64,000 nt of DNA, taken from contig NZ_BCUV01000002.1 in the NCBI RefSeq assembly GCF_001591405.1, forward strand, positions 124,001-188,000, in the 5' to 3' direction. Numbering within the stretch: position 1 is the first letter of the stretch; every line of letters starts with the position of its first letter. Under the pieces are notes generated by a model, which was given only the letters and a program-made list of their open reading frames with translations, had not been told where the DNA came from and searched no databases. The position numbers and the translations under genes are program-made. This document shows, in pieces, positions 44,756-53,974 of this stretch. Origin of the DNA: Janibacter terrae NBRC 107853 (GTDB lineage Bacteria; Actinomycetota; Actinomycetes; Actinomycetales; Dermatophilaceae).

Positions 44756-44761
44756 ATTGTC
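44756..44761 (-). promoter_or_regulatory. Candidate -10 for the TetR gene
   Basis: GACAAT on the minus strand, ending 6 nt before the ATG at 44749. Confidence 0.4.
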
Positions 44762-44817
44762 GGTGACGGGCGAAGGGGGTGGGTCGACTACCCTGACCGG
44801 TGCCGCTCCGGCGGCGT

Positions 44818-44896
44818 TCCCCGGTTGGTCTGCCGGCAGGGCCCGCCTGACTTTGAATCAGGACTAGCGACGTAGGTTCGACTCCTACCCGGGGAG
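44818..44896 (+). tRNA. tRNA-Gln(TTG)-like, unusual variable loop
   Basis: A cloverleaf folds by hand. Acceptor stem TCCCCGG/CCGGGGA, D-arm GGTC/GGCC with GG in the loop, anticodon arm CCTGA-CTTTGAA-TCAGG (anticodon TTG, 44853-44855), T-arm GTAGG-TTCGACT-CCTAC and discriminator G. CCA is not encoded. It is 79 nt rather than about 73 nt, because the variable loop has 9 nt (ACTAGCGAC) and an extra base lies beside the D-stem. T-loop and stems are intact, so it looks functional. The identity as Gln rests on the anticodon alone. Confidence 0.75.
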
Positions 44897-44898
44897 CT

Positions 44899-45534
44899 TC
44901 AGTCGATCTCCTCGCCCGCGAGGGCCTTGGCGGCGAGGCGCTCCTGCTCGCTCACCTCCCAGACCTCCCACGCGGCGTGCAGCGCGATGGCGATGATCCC
45001 GCAGCCGAGGACGAGGTCCGGCCAGCCCGACGAGGTCCACAGCGTGATGACGGCCATCCCGATGACGGCTACGTTGACGAGCACGTCGTTGCGCGCCGAG
45101 AGGAAGGCCGCGCGGCTGAGCGAGCCGCCCGCGTGCCGCACGCCCGCGAGCAGCCAGCCGCTCGTGCCGTTGATGACGATGGCGCCGAGCGAGGCGAGGA
45201 CGACCGGCAGGACCTCGGGGGCCACGGGGTCGGAGAAGCGCCGGACGGCCTCCCAGCCGGCGACGGCGGCGGGGCCGAGGATGACCAGGGCCATGCCCTT
45301 GCCCATGAGCGCCCGTCGGGCGAGCGGCCAGCCGAGTGCGACGAAGATCAGCAGGTTGATCGACGTGTCCTCGAGGAAGTCGACGCTGTCGGCGAGGAGC
45401 GACACCGAGCCCGCGACGAGGGCCACGGAGAACTCGACGAAGAAGTAGGCGAAGTTCAGCCCGGCGACGACCAGCACGACCCGCCGCAGCCGGTCGGCAT
45501 CGAGGCGCGGCGGGTGCTGCGTGTCGGTCCCCAT
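44899..45534 (-). CDS. Cation efflux (CDF-like) transporter, short form
   Basis: A 211-residue membrane protein with about six helices. The CDF signature is FVEFSVALVAGSVSLLADSV, then DFLEDTSINLLIFVALGWPL. The second polar site is AAFLSARNDVLVNVAVIGMA. The protein ends shortly after the last helix (ending LAAKALAGEEID), so the cytoplasmic C-terminal dimer domain of classic CDF proteins is missing. Probably it exports a divalent cation. The ATG at 45534 follows TAGCCT by 7 nt. It is convergent with the tRNA. Confidence 0.82.
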   Translation of the reverse strand: MGTDTQHPPRLDADRLRRVVLVVAGLNFAYFFVEFSVALVAGSVSLLADSVDFLEDTSINLLIFVALGWPLARRALMGKGMALVILGPAAVAGWEAVRRFSDPVAPEVLPVVLASLGAIVINGTSGWLLAGVRHAGGSLSRAAFLSARNDVLVNVAVIGMAVITLWTSSGWPDLVLGCGIIAIALHAAWEVWEVSEQERLAAKALAGEEID

Positions 45535-45541
45535 GGGCCGC

Positions 45542-45547
45542 AGGCTA
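45542..45547 (-). promoter_or_regulatory. Candidate -10 for the CDF-like gene
   Basis: TAGCCT on the minus strand, ending 7 nt before the ATG at 45534. Confidence 0.5.
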
Positions 45548-45577
45548 TCCCGCGCGACGCGGCCGGGCCGGGTCGGC

Positions 45578-45583
45578 GACAAT
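45578..45583 (+). promoter_or_regulatory. Candidate -10 for the first propeller gene
   Basis: GACAAT ending 6 nt before the GTG at 45590. It is the same hexamer and spacing as for the TetR gene at 44749. Confidence 0.4.
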
Positions 45584-45589
45584 CTCCCC

Positions 45590-46969
45590 GTGACGACCTC
45601 GCCCCACACCAGCCCAGTGCAGGAGAGCGGTCCCCGGCGCCGCGTCCCGTGGATCTTCCTCGGGGTGCTCGCGCTCTCGCTCGTCCCGGCCGCCATCTAC
45701 TTCTGGGACGACCTCCCGGCGTTCGGCGGCGAGGATCCGCAGGTGGGTGGCCGGGTGCTGTGGAGCAGCGAGGACATCGCGGTCCAGCTCGGCCCGGACG
45801 GGTGGGTGACCCACCCGGCGGACGGCGACGGGTACGTCGCCACCAACGTGCGCACGGACGAGAGCTGGACCGTCGGTGACATGTCCTCGCGGCGCGAGAT
45901 CACGCCGAAGGGGGTCATCGTCCAGGACGTCGAGGGGCAGGTCGTCCTCCAGCGTGACGGGTCGCGGTTGACGACCCGGGCGCAGGACATCGTCGAGGCC
46001 TTCGGCGACGCGGACCTGTGGCCCGGCGAGGACGTCGTCCCGGTCGGGGTGAGTGCCGATCACGTCGCCGTCCTCACCTGCCTCGCGCCCGCACCGGCCC
46101 GCCTGGTCGACGAGGTCGAGGGCGGCACGCAGGTCGTCGCGGGCATCGACCTCGAGGACGCCTCGGTCGCGTGGACGCACGACACGGGGGTGGCGTGCGG
46201 GCCGCAGGTGACGCCGTCGTACTACCCGGGCACGCTGCCGGAGCAGGAGTACCTGCTCGTCGAGACCGCTGACGACGCCCGCCACGCGGTCGACCTCGAC
46301 ACCGGCCGGGTGGAGCGTCGCTGGACCGGCGTCCGCAGGTCCGACGTGACCGTCCACGGGGACCACGTCCTCGAGCCGGCCGGCGCGGATGCGGTCGCCT
46401 ACCGCTCGCTGGCGACGGAGGAGGTCGTGGCGCGGGTCGAGTGCGACGGGGCGAGTGCGGGCGACCCGCAGCACATCAGCCGGCAGCTCGCGCCGGAGGT
46501 CATCCCCTTCGTCGCCTGCCGGGACGGCGTCCGCCTCGTCGACGACGGCGAGGTCGTCGACAGCGGGGCCGCCCCCGTCACCGGGATCGACGGCGAGCTG
46601 GGCTCCGAGCCGGTCGCGGTGGGCCGGACCGTCCTGCGGCGCACGGGCGACGGCGTGCAGCTCTCCGACGGGCTCACCGACGAGACCATCGGCACCCTGG
46701 ACGTCCCGGAGGGCTACGAGGTCGGGCAGTTCGGGCCGGTCGGTCGGCTCATCGGGTTCGTCCGCATCGACGCCGGCGGGGAGCGCGTGACCGGTGACTA
46801 CCGGGTCTTCGACGCGACGACCGGCGAGCTCGTGCTCGCCGCCGGGCCGGGGATGCGCACGGGGGCCGACCTGGCTCCGTCCGGGGAGGTCCTCGTCTCC
46901 CTCGACGAGGACGCTGCGGAGGACGGAGCGCCCCGCACCTGGGTCGCGGGCGCGCGGGAGGCGTCATGA
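45590..46969 (+). CDS. Membrane-anchored PQQ-propeller-like protein, copy 1
   Basis: A 459-residue protein with a single N-terminal membrane helix (IFLGVLALSLVPAAIYFW, about residues 22-39) and a large outside domain. Repeated blades of beta-structure are evident (DLEDASVAWTHDTGVACG, VDLDTGRVERRWTGVRRS), as in PQQ-like beta-propellers. No catalytic motif is recognised. The next gene is a paralog: compare AVQLGPDGWVTHPADGDGY here with SVQLGPGGWFVHSDDEGGY there. It is GTG-started, probably leaderless. Function unknown. Confidence 0.75.
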   Translation: MTTSPHTSPVQESGPRRRVPWIFLGVLALSLVPAAIYFWDDLPAFGGEDPQVGGRVLWSSEDIAVQLGPDGWVTHPADGDGYVATNVRTDESWTVGDMSSRREITPKGVIVQDVEGQVVLQRDGSRLTTRAQDIVEAFGDADLWPGEDVVPVGVSADHVAVLTCLAPAPARLVDEVEGGTQVVAGIDLEDASVAWTHDTGVACGPQVTPSYYPGTLPEQEYLLVETADDARHAVDLDTGRVERRWTGVRRSDVTVHGDHVLEPAGADAVAYRSLATEEVVARVECDGASAGDPQHISRQLAPEVIPFVACRDGVRLVDDGEVVDSGAAPVTGIDGELGSEPVAVGRTVLRRTGDGVQLSDGLTDETIGTLDVPEGYEVGQFGPVGRLIGFVRIDAGGERVTGDYRVFDATTGELVLAAGPGMRTGADLAPSGEVLVSLDEDAAEDGAPRTWVAGAREAS

Positions 46970-48309
46970 CCCGCACACCGAGCAAGGCGGCCGACCTCAC
47001 CAGGCTCGTCGCCGTCGTCGTGGTCGGAGCACTGCTCGCCGGGGCGGGGTTGTGGTTCTTCACGAGCCGCGGGAGCGGCGCCGTCGACGGCCGGGTCTAC
47101 TACCAGGGCGACGACACCTTCTCGGTGCAGCTGGGGCCCGGGGGCTGGTTCGTCCACTCCGACGACGAGGGCGGATACCTCGTCGAGCACGCGCAGGAGG
47201 GCGGGGCCTGGCAGCTGCCGGGCCACGGGCGGCCCGAGGCGCTGACCTCCGACGGGAGGTCGGTCAGCGCGCTCGGCGGGGACGTCACGATCTCCGGTGA
47301 CGGCACACGGGTGCAGGCGCTGGCCGCGGACCTGCTCGTCGCGCACGGTGACAAGACTCTGCGGGCGGGGGAGTCGGCCGAGGTCATCGGGCTCTCCGAG
47401 GAGCACGTGGCGGTCGTGTCCTGCCTGTCCTCGGACGGCGCAGCCAGGCTGGAAGAGGAAGGGACGGACGGTCAGCTGGTCGTCTCCGGGGTCGCGCTCG
47501 ACGACGGCGCGGTCACGTGGAGCCACGACCCGGGGGTGGCGTGCGACGCCGACCTGGCCGCGCTCTACCCCACCGCTCTGCCGGAGCAGCGCTACGTGCT
47601 GCTCACGCCGCGCACGGACCGGACCGAGGCCCTCGACCTCGACACCGGCAGGATCGCCCGGAACTGGCAGGACTCACCTCGCGGCCGCGTCGTGGTGCGC
47701 GAGGACATCGCGGTGCACCGCTCGGGCGACGAGGTGACGGCGACCTCCCTCCGCTCCGGCCGGGAGGTCGCACGGGTCAGCTGCCCGGGCGCGCGTCTCG
47801 ACACCCCCGGTGACTCCGGCGGGCGGTTGGCGGCCGACGCGACGCCCCTCGTGAGGTGCGGCGACTCGGTCCGGCTCTTCGACGGGTCCGGGTTCGTCAC
47901 GGTGAAGGCCCCTCCCGTCGACGAGAGCCAGGAGGTGCCCGATGGCAGGAGCGTCGTGCACGACCGCTACCTGCTGCGGCGCGACGGTGACCGGGTGACG
48001 ATCACGGACGCGTTGTCCGGCACGGGCGTCGGCTCGGTCGAGGTGCCCGACGGCATGCGCATCGCGACCAACGAGCCACGCGGGCGACTCGTCGTGTTCT
48101 ACCGCACGCGCGAGGCGGTGTTCGGCGACAAGCTCAGCTCGAGCCAGCGGGTCGTGGACGCGCGGACGGCGACGACGGTCGCGGCAGGTGACGGGATGGC
48201 CCCCGGAGTCCAGACCTCTCCCGACGGCTACGCGGTCCTCAGCAAGCGGACCGAGCGTCGTCGCAGCCGCGCCGCCCGCCAGTACGTGTGGGTCGTCGGG
48301 GTGCGCTGA
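46966..48309 (+). CDS. Membrane-anchored PQQ-propeller-like protein, copy 2
   Basis: A 447-residue paralog of the preceding gene, coupled to it by ATGA. It has one membrane helix (LVAVVVVGALLAGAGLWFF) and then the same blades (DDGAVTWSHDPGVACD, ALDLDTGRIARNWQDSPRG). The C-terminus is basic (RRRSRAARQYVWVVGVR). The tandem pair with matching order of blades indicates local duplication. Two cysteines at equivalent positions in both (in CLSSDGAAR / CLAPAPAR and GVACD / GVACG) may form a disulfide. Function unknown. Confidence 0.75.
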   Translation: MTRTPSKAADLTRLVAVVVVGALLAGAGLWFFTSRGSGAVDGRVYYQGDDTFSVQLGPGGWFVHSDDEGGYLVEHAQEGGAWQLPGHGRPEALTSDGRSVSALGGDVTISGDGTRVQALAADLLVAHGDKTLRAGESAEVIGLSEEHVAVVSCLSSDGAARLEEEGTDGQLVVSGVALDDGAVTWSHDPGVACDADLAALYPTALPEQRYVLLTPRTDRTEALDLDTGRIARNWQDSPRGRVVVREDIAVHRSGDEVTATSLRSGREVARVSCPGARLDTPGDSGGRLAADATPLVRCGDSVRLFDGSGFVTVKAPPVDESQEVPDGRSVVHDRYLLRRDGDRVTITDALSGTGVGSVEVPDGMRIATNEPRGRLVVFYRTREAVFGDKLSSSQRVVDARTATTVAAGDGMAPGVQTSPDGYAVLSKRTERRRSRAARQYVWVVGVR

Positions 48310-48310
48310 C

Positions 48311-48649
48311 GTGGACCCGCGGCCGGGATCCCCGTCGCGCCCGACGAGGGCGGTCCTGCACGACGGGACTTCCACGCCTGCGTTCGTCGACCTCGAGGAC
48401 GAACTGCTGCGCGCCCTCGGTCCGGACGGCGTGGAGGCCGTCATCGACGCGGGTGAGTCCACCTCCCTCCGCCTGCTGGCGGGGATGCCGGCGCAGCGCG
48501 ACTGGACGCGCGAGCTGGTGCTGCGGCGCTTCCTCACGTCGCAGTCTGGTCGCAAGGCGAGGTACGCGGGGCTGTGCGTCCAGGCGCTCGACCTCGACCG
48601 CGCGCCGGCCCCGCTGACCGCGGTGCTGGCGGCCGTGGCGGCCACGTAG
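48311..48649 (+). CDS. Small protein of unknown function
   Basis: A 112-residue soluble protein beginning VDPRPGSPSRPTRAVLHDGT (GTG 48311, 1 nt after the previous stop). It is Leu/Ala/Arg-rich and probably helical after residue 25 (FVDLEDELLRALGPDGVEAV). No domain was recognised. Its place in a tight chain with the propeller genes suggests translation with them. Confidence 0.6.
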   Translation: MDPRPGSPSRPTRAVLHDGTSTPAFVDLEDELLRALGPDGVEAVIDAGESTSLRLLAGMPAQRDWTRELVLRRFLTSQSGRKARYAGLCVQALDLDRAPAPLTAVLAAVAAT

Positions 48650-48652
48650 CCT
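48647..48652 (+). promoter_or_regulatory. Candidate -10 for the histidine phosphatase gene
   Basis: TAGCCT ending 6 nt before the GTG at 48659. It overlaps the TAG stop of the small upstream gene. Confidence 0.5.
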
Positions 48653-48658
48653 GCTGGC

Positions 48659-49336
48659 GTGCGACTCCTCCTCATCCGTCACGGCCAGACCCCCAACAAC
48701 GTGACCGGTGCGCTCGACACCGCCTTCCCCGGTGCGGGTCTGACCGAGCTCGGTCAAGCCCAGTCCGCGGCCGTGCCCGCGGCGCTCGCGGACGAGGACG
48801 TGAGCGCGGTCTACGCCTCGCCGCTCGTGCGCACCCAGCTCACCGGGTCCCCGCTCGGCGCGGAGCGCGGCGTCGACGTGCACGTGCGCGAGGGGCTCCA
48901 GGAGATCGCCGCCGGCGAGTACGAGATGCGGTCGGACCGATCGGCCGTCGAGGCCTACCTCGGGGGAGTGGCCGCGTGGTTGCACCGCGACCTCGACCAC
49001 GTCCTGCCGGGCGGCGCGACCGGGCACGACTTCATGGCCCGGTACGACGGGGCCGTGCGCGGCATCGCCCAGGCCCACGGGCGCGACGACACGGTCGCGC
49101 TCTTCAGCCACGGCGCGGCGATCCGCGTCTACGCAACCCTCGCGGCCGGACTCGACGCGGCGCACGTCGAGGAGCTGTGGATCAACAACACCGGCATGGT
49201 CCTGCTCGAGGGCCACCCCGGTGACGGCTGGGACCTCGTGCGCTGGCACGCCGACCCGCTCGGCGGCGCCCACCTCGCGGGCGTCCGCGCCCACGACGTC
49301 ACGGGCGAGGCGATCGACGAGGAGCTCGAGGGCTGA
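48659..49336 (+). CDS. Histidine phosphatase family protein
   Basis: A 225-residue member of the phosphoglycerate mutase-like branch. The catalytic motif LLLIRHGQTPNN is at the N-terminus. VYASPLVRTQLTGSPLGAER, the Glu-bearing LQEIAAGEYEMRSD and VALFSHGAAIRVYATL (second His) complete the site. It is a broad phosphatase; the substrate is unknown. It ends before a 25-bp inverted repeat that separates it from the convergent nagA. Confidence 0.9.
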   Translation: MRLLLIRHGQTPNNVTGALDTAFPGAGLTELGQAQSAAVPAALADEDVSAVYASPLVRTQLTGSPLGAERGVDVHVREGLQEIAAGEYEMRSDRSAVEAYLGGVAAWLHRDLDHVLPGGATGHDFMARYDGAVRGIAQAHGRDDTVALFSHGAAIRVYATLAAGLDAAHVEELWINNTGMVLLEGHPGDGWDLVRWHADPLGGAHLAGVRAHDVTGEAIDEELEG

Positions 49337-49393
49337 TCCCTCGGGCCACGTCGAGTGCGCCGTGGCCCGCGCGGCCCGGGCAGTGCGCCGAGT

Positions 49394-49455
49394 GCCTTCT
49401 CCACTGCTCCGTACTCTGGGCCCGCGTGCTCAGAGTACGGAGCAGTGGAGAAGGC
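49394..49455. terminator. Long inverted repeat between the phosphatase gene and nagA
   Basis: Two perfectly complementary 25-nt arms (49394-49418 and 49431-49455) with a 12-nt loop, in the gap between convergent genes. The arms are unusually balanced in base composition (about 56% GC) for this genome. A bidirectional terminator is likely, but the length and perfection leave open a mobile element trace. Confidence 0.65.
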
Positions 49456-49479
49456 GTGGACCGAGACCACGGGAGGTCG

Positions 49480-50594
49480 TCAGGGCCCCGTCGTCCACGA
49501 CCCCGAGCGCATCACCGCGGTCACCTCGAGGGTCTCGTCGAGCACGACGAGGTCGGCGCGGGCGCTGGCCTCGATGCGACCGACGTCGCCCAGGCCGAGG
49601 GCGGCCGCCGGTGCCCGGGTCGCCGCGTCCACCGCCTGCTCGAGCGTGAACCCGCTCGCGACGGAGTGCCGCACGGCAGCGGCCATGGTCAGCGTCGAGC
49701 CGGCGATCGCGCCGCTCGGTGTGCGGGCCACCCCGTCGCGCACCTGCACGTGGATCGGGCCGAGGTGGTAGTCGCCGTCGGCCGCGGCGGCCGCGCCCAT
49801 CGCGTCGGTGACGAGCACGATCCGGCCGGGCGCCGCGCCGAGCGCGAGGCGGAGCATCGCCGGGTGGACGTGCACGCCGTCGGAGATCAGCTCGACCGAC
49901 ACCCGCTCGTCCTGCAGGAGTGCCGCGATCGGTCCGGGCCGGCGGTGGTGGAGGCCGCGGACCTGGTTGTACAGGTGGGTCGCGGTGCTCGCGCCGGCGT
50001 CGATCGCCGCCCGCGTCTGCTCCCAGGTGGCGTCCGTGTGCCCCACCGCCGCCACCGCACCCGCACCGACGACCCGGCGCACCGCGTCGAGGCCCCCGTC
50101 GAGCTCCGGTGCGAGCGTCACCATCCGCAGCGCCTCGCCCCCGGCGGCCAGCAGCTGCTCCACGTCCTCCGGCGAAGGGGGACGCAGCAGCGCCGGCTCG
50201 TGGGCGCCGCAGAAGTCGCGCGCGAGCCACGGGCCCTCGAGGTGCAGCCCGGCGAGCAGCCCGTCGGTGACGAGGTCGCGCAGCCCCCGCATCGACCGGT
50301 CGAGGGCGTCGACCTCGTCGGTCACGAGGCTCGCGACGAGGCTCGTCGTGCCGTGGCGCAGGTGCGCCGCGGCCACGGTCGCCGCCTCGTCGGCGTCACC
50401 GACGGTGAAGGACGCGCCGCCGCCCCCGTGGCAGTGGGTGTCGACGAAACCCGGCGCGAGGGTGCCCGGCAGGACCACCTCGGCAGGTGAGGGGGGACCC
50501 CCTTCGCCGGTCCCGACGATGCGGTCACCGGCGACGCGCACCCACCCCGGGGCGAGCGTGCGCCCCGGGGCGAGGACGCGGTCGGCGGCGAGGA

Positions 50595-50598
<4 letters not shown>
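49480..50598 (-). CDS. nagA: N-acetylglucosamine-6-phosphate deacetylase
   Basis: A 372-residue amidohydrolase that removes acetate from GlcNAc-6-P after PTS uptake. Metal and substrate residues are in APGFVDTHCHGGGGASF, LHLEGPWLARDFCGAHEPAL, VAAVGHTDATWEQ, THLYNQVRGLHHRRPG (where many homologs have HLFNAM) and LVTDAMGAAAAADG. The GTG at 50598 lies in the EIIC stop. It is the last gene of a GntR-EIIC-nagA operon. Confidence 0.94.
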
Positions 50599-51860
<1,262 letters not shown>

Positions 51861-51863
51861 GAG

Positions 51864-52607
51864 TCAATCCCTTCCTTCAGGTGCCGGGGGTGGGGTGTCG
51901 TCCCGGCGCAACGACATGTGCAGCTGGTAGCGGTCCCCGCGGTAGCGGGAGACGACGTGCTCGACCGGGCGGCCGAGACTCGAGGAGAGGCGACGGAAGA
52001 CGAGCAGCGGCGTGTGCGCCGGGCTCGCGAGCAGCCGGGCGACGGTGCCCTCGGCGCTCTCGCCCCACAGGGTCTGCTCGGCGGCGTCGATGGCGACGCC
52101 GTACTCGTCGGAAAGGAGGGCGTAGATCGAGTCGCCCAGGTCGTGGGCATCGAGGTCGGGCAGGAGCGTGGCGGAGTACCAGCTCTCCTCGAGGGCGATC
52201 GGCTGGCCGTCGGCCAGCCGCAGGCGCTCCAGCCGCCACGAGCTGTCCTCGCCGAGCCATGCGGCGACCTCGCCCGGGGGAGCCGCCCGCTCGACGGCGA
52301 GCAGCCGGGTCGAGGGCTCGAGCCCGCGCCGGCGCATGTCCTGGCTGAAGCTCGCCAGGTGCAGCTGGCTCTCGAGCCGCGGTCGGGTGACGAAGGTGCC
52401 CTTGCCGTGCACGCGGCTCAGCAGGCCGTCGGCGATGAGCGACTCGATCGCCTTGCGCACCGTGGCCCGCGAGACGTCGTGGGTCGTCATGAGCTCGCGC
52501 TCGGAGGGGATGGCCGCGTCGGGCCCGAGGGCATTCGCGAGCTCGGCGAGGCGGGCGCGCAGCTGCGCGTGCTTCGGTCGAGAGCCGATCAGCCTGTCCC
52601 GGGACAC
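51864..52607 (-). CDS. GntR/HutC-family regulator (NagR/DasR-like)
   Basis: A 247-residue regulator with an N-terminal GntR winged helix (IPSERELMTTHDVSRATVRK, then GLLSRVHGKGTFVTRPRLES) and a C-terminal UTRA effector domain. Homologs DasR and NagR sense GlcN-6-P or GlcNAc-6-P and repress amino-sugar uptake. The gene is divergent from the SIS-EIIB-EIIA operon and first in its own operon with EIIC and nagA, so it probably controls both. It starts with GTG 52607. A symmetric site lies upstream. Confidence 0.92.
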   Translation of the reverse strand: MSRDRLIGSRPKHAQLRARLAELANALGPDAAIPSERELMTTHDVSRATVRKAIESLIADGLLSRVHGKGTFVTRPRLESQLHLASFSQDMRRRGLEPSTRLLAVERAAPPGEVAAWLGEDSSWRLERLRLADGQPIALEESWYSATLLPDLDAHDLGDSIYALLSDEYGVAIDAAEQTLWGESAEGTVARLLASPAHTPLLVFRRLSSSLGRPVEHVVSRYRGDRYQLHMSLRRDDTPPPAPEGRD

Positions 52608-52636
52608 TTCCGGATCCTCACCCTCATTGGTACGGT

Positions 52637-52650
52637 CTGGTACGTACCAG
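52637..52650. promoter_or_regulatory. Probable GntR operator between the two GlcNAc operons
   Basis: CTGGTACGTACCAG is a perfect 14-nt palindrome. It sits inside a larger symmetric region bounded by GGATCCTCAC (52612-52621) and GTGAGGATCC (52650-52659). It resembles DasR/NagR sites (TGGT...ACCA) and is well placed to act on both divergent operons. Confidence 0.6.
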
Positions 52651-52685
52651 TGAGGATCCACGTCGAGGTGGGAGGTGTCAAGCAC

Positions 52686-53714
52686 GTGAGCGTCATGGCC
52701 GACGAGATCGCGCAGCAGCCCGATGCGGTCCGTCGCACCCTCGCCGCCCTGCTGCCGCTGCGTGCCGACGTGCACGCCCTGGCCCGGGGTCGTCGCCGCG
52801 TCCTGCTCGTCGCCCGCGGCTCGAGCGACAACGCCGCCGTCTACGCCCGCTACCTCCTCGAGGCCCGCGCGGGCGTCCCGACGGGCCTCGCCGCCCCGAG
52901 CATCGCGACCCACTACCGCGCCCGCCTCGACCTCACCGACACGCTGGCCGTCGCGATCTCGCAGTCCGGCGCGACCACGGAGATCGTCGACACGCTCGCG
53001 TGGGCCCGGGCCTGCGGTGCCGCGACCGTGGCCGTGACCAATGTCGAGGGCTCCCCGCTGGCGAAGGGGGCGGACCTCCCCTTCGTCACCCGGGCCGGGC
53101 CGGAGCGGGCGGTGCCCGCCACGAAGACCTACCTCAGCCAGCTCGCCGCGACGGCCGTCCTCGGTGACGCCCTCGGCGCGCGGGTCGAGGAGCCGCTCGC
53201 CCGGGTCGCTGACGAGGTCGAGGCGGCGCTCGCCGACCCGGGCCGGCTCGACCCCGCCGTGGAGCTGCTGCACGGCGCTGAGCACGTCGTCGTCTCGGGC
53301 CGCGGGATGTGCCTCGGCACCGCGCTGGAGACCGCGCTGAAGATCGAGGAGACCTGCCTCGTGCCCGTGCGCGGCTACTCGTACGCCGACCTGCGACACG
53401 GGCCGATCTCCGTCGTCGACCCCGGCGTCGTCGCGGTGCTCGTCGCCGCCCAGGACGGCCCGATGACCGGACCGGTCACCGAGCTCGCCGACGACCTGCG
53501 CCGCAGGGGCGCGCAGGTCGTCGGCATCGGCGGGGACACCCCCTTCGCGCGGGCCTGCGACGTCCACGTCGCCGGGCCCGACCTGCCGGAGGCGGTGGCT
53601 CCGCTCGGGCTCATCGCGCCGGCCCAGCAGCTCGTCGAGCGGCTCTCCCGAGCGCTCGGCCTCGACCCCGACAGCCCCCGCGGCCTGGCCAAGGTCACCC
53701 GCACCGACACCTGA
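52686..53714 (+). CDS. SIS-domain protein, probable GlcN-6-P deaminase (NagB-II type)
   Basis: A 342-residue protein with two SIS sugar-isomerase domains, related to the isomerase half of GlmS. Motifs are VLLVARGSSDNAAVYARYLL, AVAISQSGATTEIVDTLAWA, VPATKTYLSQLAATAV, VVSGRGMCLGTALETALKIE and YSYADLRHGPISVV. No classical nagB is in the cluster, so this protein probably converts GlcN-6-P to fructose-6-P and ammonia, as SIS-type NagB-II does. The GTG at 52686 is chosen for GGAGG 10 nt upstream; the ATG at 52695 is an alternative. Confidence 0.85.
   Translation: MSVMADEIAQQPDAVRRTLAALLPLRADVHALARGRRRVLLVARGSSDNAAVYARYLLEARAGVPTGLAAPSIATHYRARLDLTDTLAVAISQSGATTEIVDTLAWARACGAATVAVTNVEGSPLAKGADLPFVTRAGPERAVPATKTYLSQLAATAVLGDALGARVEEPLARVADEVEAALADPGRLDPAVELLHGAEHVVVSGRGMCLGTALETALKIEETCLVPVRGYSYADLRHGPISVVDPGVVAVLVAAQDGPMTGPVTELADDLRRRGAQVVGIGGDTPFARACDVHVAGPDLPEAVAPLGLIAPAQQLVERLSRALGLDPDSPRGLAKVTRTDT
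53062..53085. repeat. In-gene hairpin of the CGAAGGGG motif (SIS gene)
   Basis: CGAAGGGG, an 8-nt spacer gcggacct, then CCCCTTCG, encoding AKGADLPFV. The spacer is nearly the same as in the copy at 3492-3514. Confidence 0.5.
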
Positions 53715-53740
53715 CGCACCACCCTACGAGAGGACACACC

Positions 53741-53974
53741 ATGGCAACCAAGGCGGAGCAGATCCTCGCCGGCCTCGGCGGCGCCGACAACGTCGTCGAG
53801 ATCGAGCCGTGCATCACGCGGCTGCGCACCGAGGTCCGCGACGGCTCCAAGGTCGACCAGGCCGCGCTCAAGGCGGCCGGCGCGCACGGCGTCATGGCCC
53901 AGGGCACGGTCGTCCAGGTCGTCGTCGGCCCCGAGGCCGACACCCTGGCCGAGGACATCGAGGACCTGATGTGA
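53741..53974 (+). CDS. PTS EIIB component, GlcNAc/glucose family
   Basis: A 77-residue EIIB domain. The phosphorylated cysteine is in VEIEPCITRLRTEVRDG, near residue 24. The rest (LKAAGAHGVMAQGTVVQVVV) is the standard EIIB fold. It passes phosphate from EIIA to the sugar entering through the EIIC on the opposite strand. It overlaps the EIIA gene by GTGA. Confidence 0.94.
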   Translation: MATKAEQILAGLGGADNVVEIEPCITRLRTEVRDGSKVDQAALKAAGAHGVMAQGTVVQVVVGPEADTLAEDIEDLM

